Part shown: positions 62,358 to 64,000 of the stretch, piece after piece
How positions within the stretch are numbered: the first letter of the stretch is position 1
How the letters are laid out: every line of letters starts with the position of its first letter
Source of the DNA: Lactobacillus sp. Sy-1
GTDB lineage: Bacteria > Bacillota > Bacilli > Lactobacillales > Lactobacillaceae
NCBI RefSeq assembly: GCF_019303535.1
Contig: NZ_JACCIU010000002.1
Span: 124,001-188,000 of the forward strand
Direction: 5' to 3'
DNA length: 64,000 nucleotides
Notes under the pieces: generated by a model
What the model was told of the DNA's origin: nothing
Seen by the model: only the letters and a program-made list of their open reading frames with translations
Database searches by the model: none
Made by a program: the position numbers and the translations under genes

Positions 62358-63338
62358 TTAGCTATTCTGGACCTGTTCGACATAGGATGCGAGATCAAAG
62401 TTACCAGCAAATTCTGCAAGGTGAACTAAATTCCGTAAGAAATCATGGGTAGCAGCTTCATAATGATATTTAACTCCTAAATCATAAATATAGCCGTTGA
62501 TGTAATCAACTTCAGTTGGACGGCCTTTTGAAAAGTCTTGGTACATTGATGGGTAGTGAAGGGGATTGCCCACTTCACTAACGTATTTAACGGTTTCCCA
62601 TTCATCTTCACGGGTCCCTAATAATTTAATATTAGCCCGTTCACAAACGTCATATGCTTCGTTAATTAATTGACGAGATAGCTTTTCAGCAGTAGGGGAT
62701 TGGATAAATTCACCCATTGGAATCTTCATCATGGTACAAAGAGTGTTAACCACAGAGTTAAAGATAATTTTAGATAACAAGGTTCCCATGAAGTTAGTCG
62801 TTAACGTTGGATTTAAGTTTGCTTTTTTAAAATCATCCATAATCTGATGGGTGGTGTCATCAGGCTTTTCAGTTTGGTTAGCGAAGTGCATTGAACCAGC
62901 ACCGGGCTTTCCAATAAAGTCAACATCACCAGGCTTATTAAGGACGGTTCCAATTAAAGCAGTCCCTCCAATTACCTTATCTTCAGCAAAGTATTTATCA
63001 AATTTTTCAATATGCCCCATTCCATTCATTCCACTAACCACATATTGCTTATCAGTAAAGAAATGGGCACAACGTTCTAACATTTCTGACAAGCCCATTT
63101 GCTTAGTGAATACTATGTACGCATCCGGATTGCCTTTATATTCTTCAGGGAAATAGATATTAACTGGAACTAAGTGACGACCTTGACCGTCTCTTGATAC
63201 AAACACACCACCTTGTTCCTTAATCGTATTTACTTCTGGTTCCCAGGTATCAACAAAATCGACTTCGAATCCAGCCTCCTGAAGTAATACCCCTAATCTT
63301 AATCCCATGGCACCAGCGCCTAAAACTGTGTATTTCAT
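62358..63338 (-). CDS. Ketopantoate-reductase-family NADPH dehydrogenase
   Basis: The 326-residue protein has the PanE-family motif YTVLGAGAMGLRLGVLLQEAG, KQMGLSEML, NGMGHIEKFDKYF (the usual NG-x-G segment) and the catalytic lysine in TLLSKIIFNSVVNTL. Members reduce 2-dehydropantoate, or other 2-oxo acids such as 2-ketoisocaproate in lactic acid bacteria. No pan genes are near, so a 2-hydroxyacid dehydrogenase role is possible. ATG 63338 has GGAGTG six bases upstream. Confidence 0.88.
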   Translation of the reverse strand: MKYTVLGAGAMGLRLGVLLQEAGFEVDFVDTWEPEVNTIKEQGGVFVSRDGQGRHLVPVNIYFPEEYKGNPDAYIVFTKQMGLSEMLERCAHFFTDKQYVVSGMNGMGHIEKFDKYFAEDKVIGGTALIGTVLNKPGDVDFIGKPGAGSMHFANQTEKPDDTTHQIMDDFKKANLNPTLTTNFMGTLLSKIIFNSVVNTLCTMMKIPMGEFIQSPTAEKLSRQLINEAYDVCERANIKLLGTREDEWETVKYVSEVGNPLHYPSMYQDFSKGRPTEVDYINGYIYDLGVKYHYEAATHDFLRNLVHLAEFAGNFDLASYVEQVQNS

Positions 63339-63455
63339 ACTTGTCACTCCAATCTAATTAATTTTTAATAATTCTAGCACTTTCAAATTAAAATGCAACC
63401 TTTTTATTAAAATCAGACTAATTGTATACTATTTATTGATGGAGGATTTATTAAC

Positions 63456-64000
63456 ATGACAGATAATTCAATTAAAGCGGTAAAAGCATTTTTTGATGAC
63501 CGGCCAACAGAAGTGATTGCTGCGGACTGTTTAGGGCGCAAGCTCATTTACGATGGTCCCAAGGGGACCGTTGCAGCATACATTGTTGAAGCAGAAGCCT
63601 ACCTAGGCGAACAAGACTCAACAGCCCATGCTTATCAAGGACGGCGAACATCTTCGGTTGAGCCCCTTTACGGCCAACCGGGGACGGTTTACATTTATTC
63701 AATTCATGGCCGTTATCTTTTTGATGTGGTAACGCAAAGAAAAGATGTTCCCCAAGGAATTTTAATTCGGGCGGGAGAACCATGTGCTGGAATTGAGATT
63801 ATGGAGCAAAACCGCAGTAAGCACGGGGTTAATTTAACTAACGGACCCGGAAAGTTGATGGAGGCATTTGGAATTCACGATATGAAAATGAACCAGTTAT
63901 TTGTTAATGCTTGCCCAATTCGAATGGATTTAGACCATCGTTTAATTCCAAGTCAAGTTGCTACTGGTGCTAGAATTGGGGTGAATCAAAGTGGACCTTC
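63456..64000 (+). CDS. DNA-3-methyladenine glycosylase (AAG family), partial
   Basis: I translated this gene directly: MTDNSIKAVKAFFDDRPTEV, then CLGRKLIY, IVEAEAYLGEQDSTAHAYQG with the catalytic glutamate, GTVYIYSIHGRYLFDVV and ILIRAGEP. This is the pattern of the AAG/MPG alkyladenine DNA glycosylase. About 181 residues are present; the end lies beyond the window. GGAGG precedes ATG 63456. With the methyltransferase at 3491 it gives a second repair route for alkylated DNA. Confidence 0.93.
   Translation, partial: MTDNSIKAVKAFFDDRPTEVIAADCLGRKLIYDGPKGTVAAYIVEAEAYLGEQDSTAHAYQGRRTSSVEPLYGQPGTVYIYSIHGRYLFDVVTQRKDVPQGILIRAGEPCAGIEIMEQNRSKHGVNLTNGPGKLMEAFGIHDMKMNQLFVNACPIRMDLDHRLIPSQVATGARIGVNQSGP

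Noticed and set aside
1-64000. CRISPR arrays, insertion sequences, prophage or tRNA genes
   Set aside because: I looked for regular repeats, transposase or integrase motifs and tRNA T-arm patterns and saw none; a short element could still be missed by eye.

Overview
The window is chromosomal DNA of a low-GC Gram-positive bacterium, most likely a member of the Lactobacillaceae. The evidence is AT-rich spacers, strong AGGAGG-type ribosome binding sites, several TTG starts, four T-box leaders, a YoaK/DUF1275 protein, ClpL, a GlnP-type substrate-binding/permease fusion, a Y-family polymerase with a YolD partner, and several small secreted proteins with Sec signals. A secreted pectate lyase and a 2-oxoacid decarboxylase would suit a plant, flower or insect habitat, but I cannot name a genus. 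I see no insertion sequence, prophage, CRISPR array, tRNA or rRNA.

Layout. 1-7.5 kb: a T-box-controlled amidohydrolase (partial), an M20 dipeptidase, pyroglutamyl peptidase, an alkyltransferase, a MurJ/SpoVB-type flippase and four small, mostly secreted proteins. 7.5-9.0 kb: two T-box leaders facing apart. The leftward one controls only two tiny ORFs (47 and 26 codons) that stop at a shared terminator. The rightward one leads into a long tandem gene run. 9.0-21.8 kb: leuABCD, sufCDSUB, a SufT-like gene, an NRAMP-like metal transporter, an unknown gene and nitronate monooxygenase. Gaps are under 40 bp and I see no internal terminator, so the leucine T-box may govern Fe-S assembly and metal uptake as well. 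LeuA lacks the C-terminal regulatory domain.

21.8-37.6 kb: two paralogous aminotransferases at the edges. Between them lie a three-gene flavin/electron-transfer module (FMN-binding protein, ApbE, ferric-reductase-like flavocytochrome), a zinc alcohol dehydrogenase, lepA with a short leader ORF, T-box-controlled glyA, and an MMPL exporter divergent from a TetR regulator. 37.8-40 kb: a glutamine-type ABC transporter. 40-50 kb: a redox/aldehyde region with aldo/keto reductase, flavodoxin-fold reductase, two MerR regulators, an MFS exporter, an NAD(P)-binding reductase, pectate lyase, and a 2-oxoacid decarboxylase divergent from a LysR regulator. Five promoters here have the 19-bp spacer typical of MerR-controlled promoters and fall into two operator classes, one per MerR protein.

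50-64 kb: a LexA-box Y-family polymerase operon, a small HTH gene in front of clpL, a stand-alone prephenate-dehydratase-like domain, two secreted proteins of unknown function, a zinc-ribbon protein, a GlcD-type FAD oxidase, glutamate-cysteine ligase, an AEC transporter, a ketopantoate-reductase-family protein and a partial 3-methyladenine DNA glycosylase.
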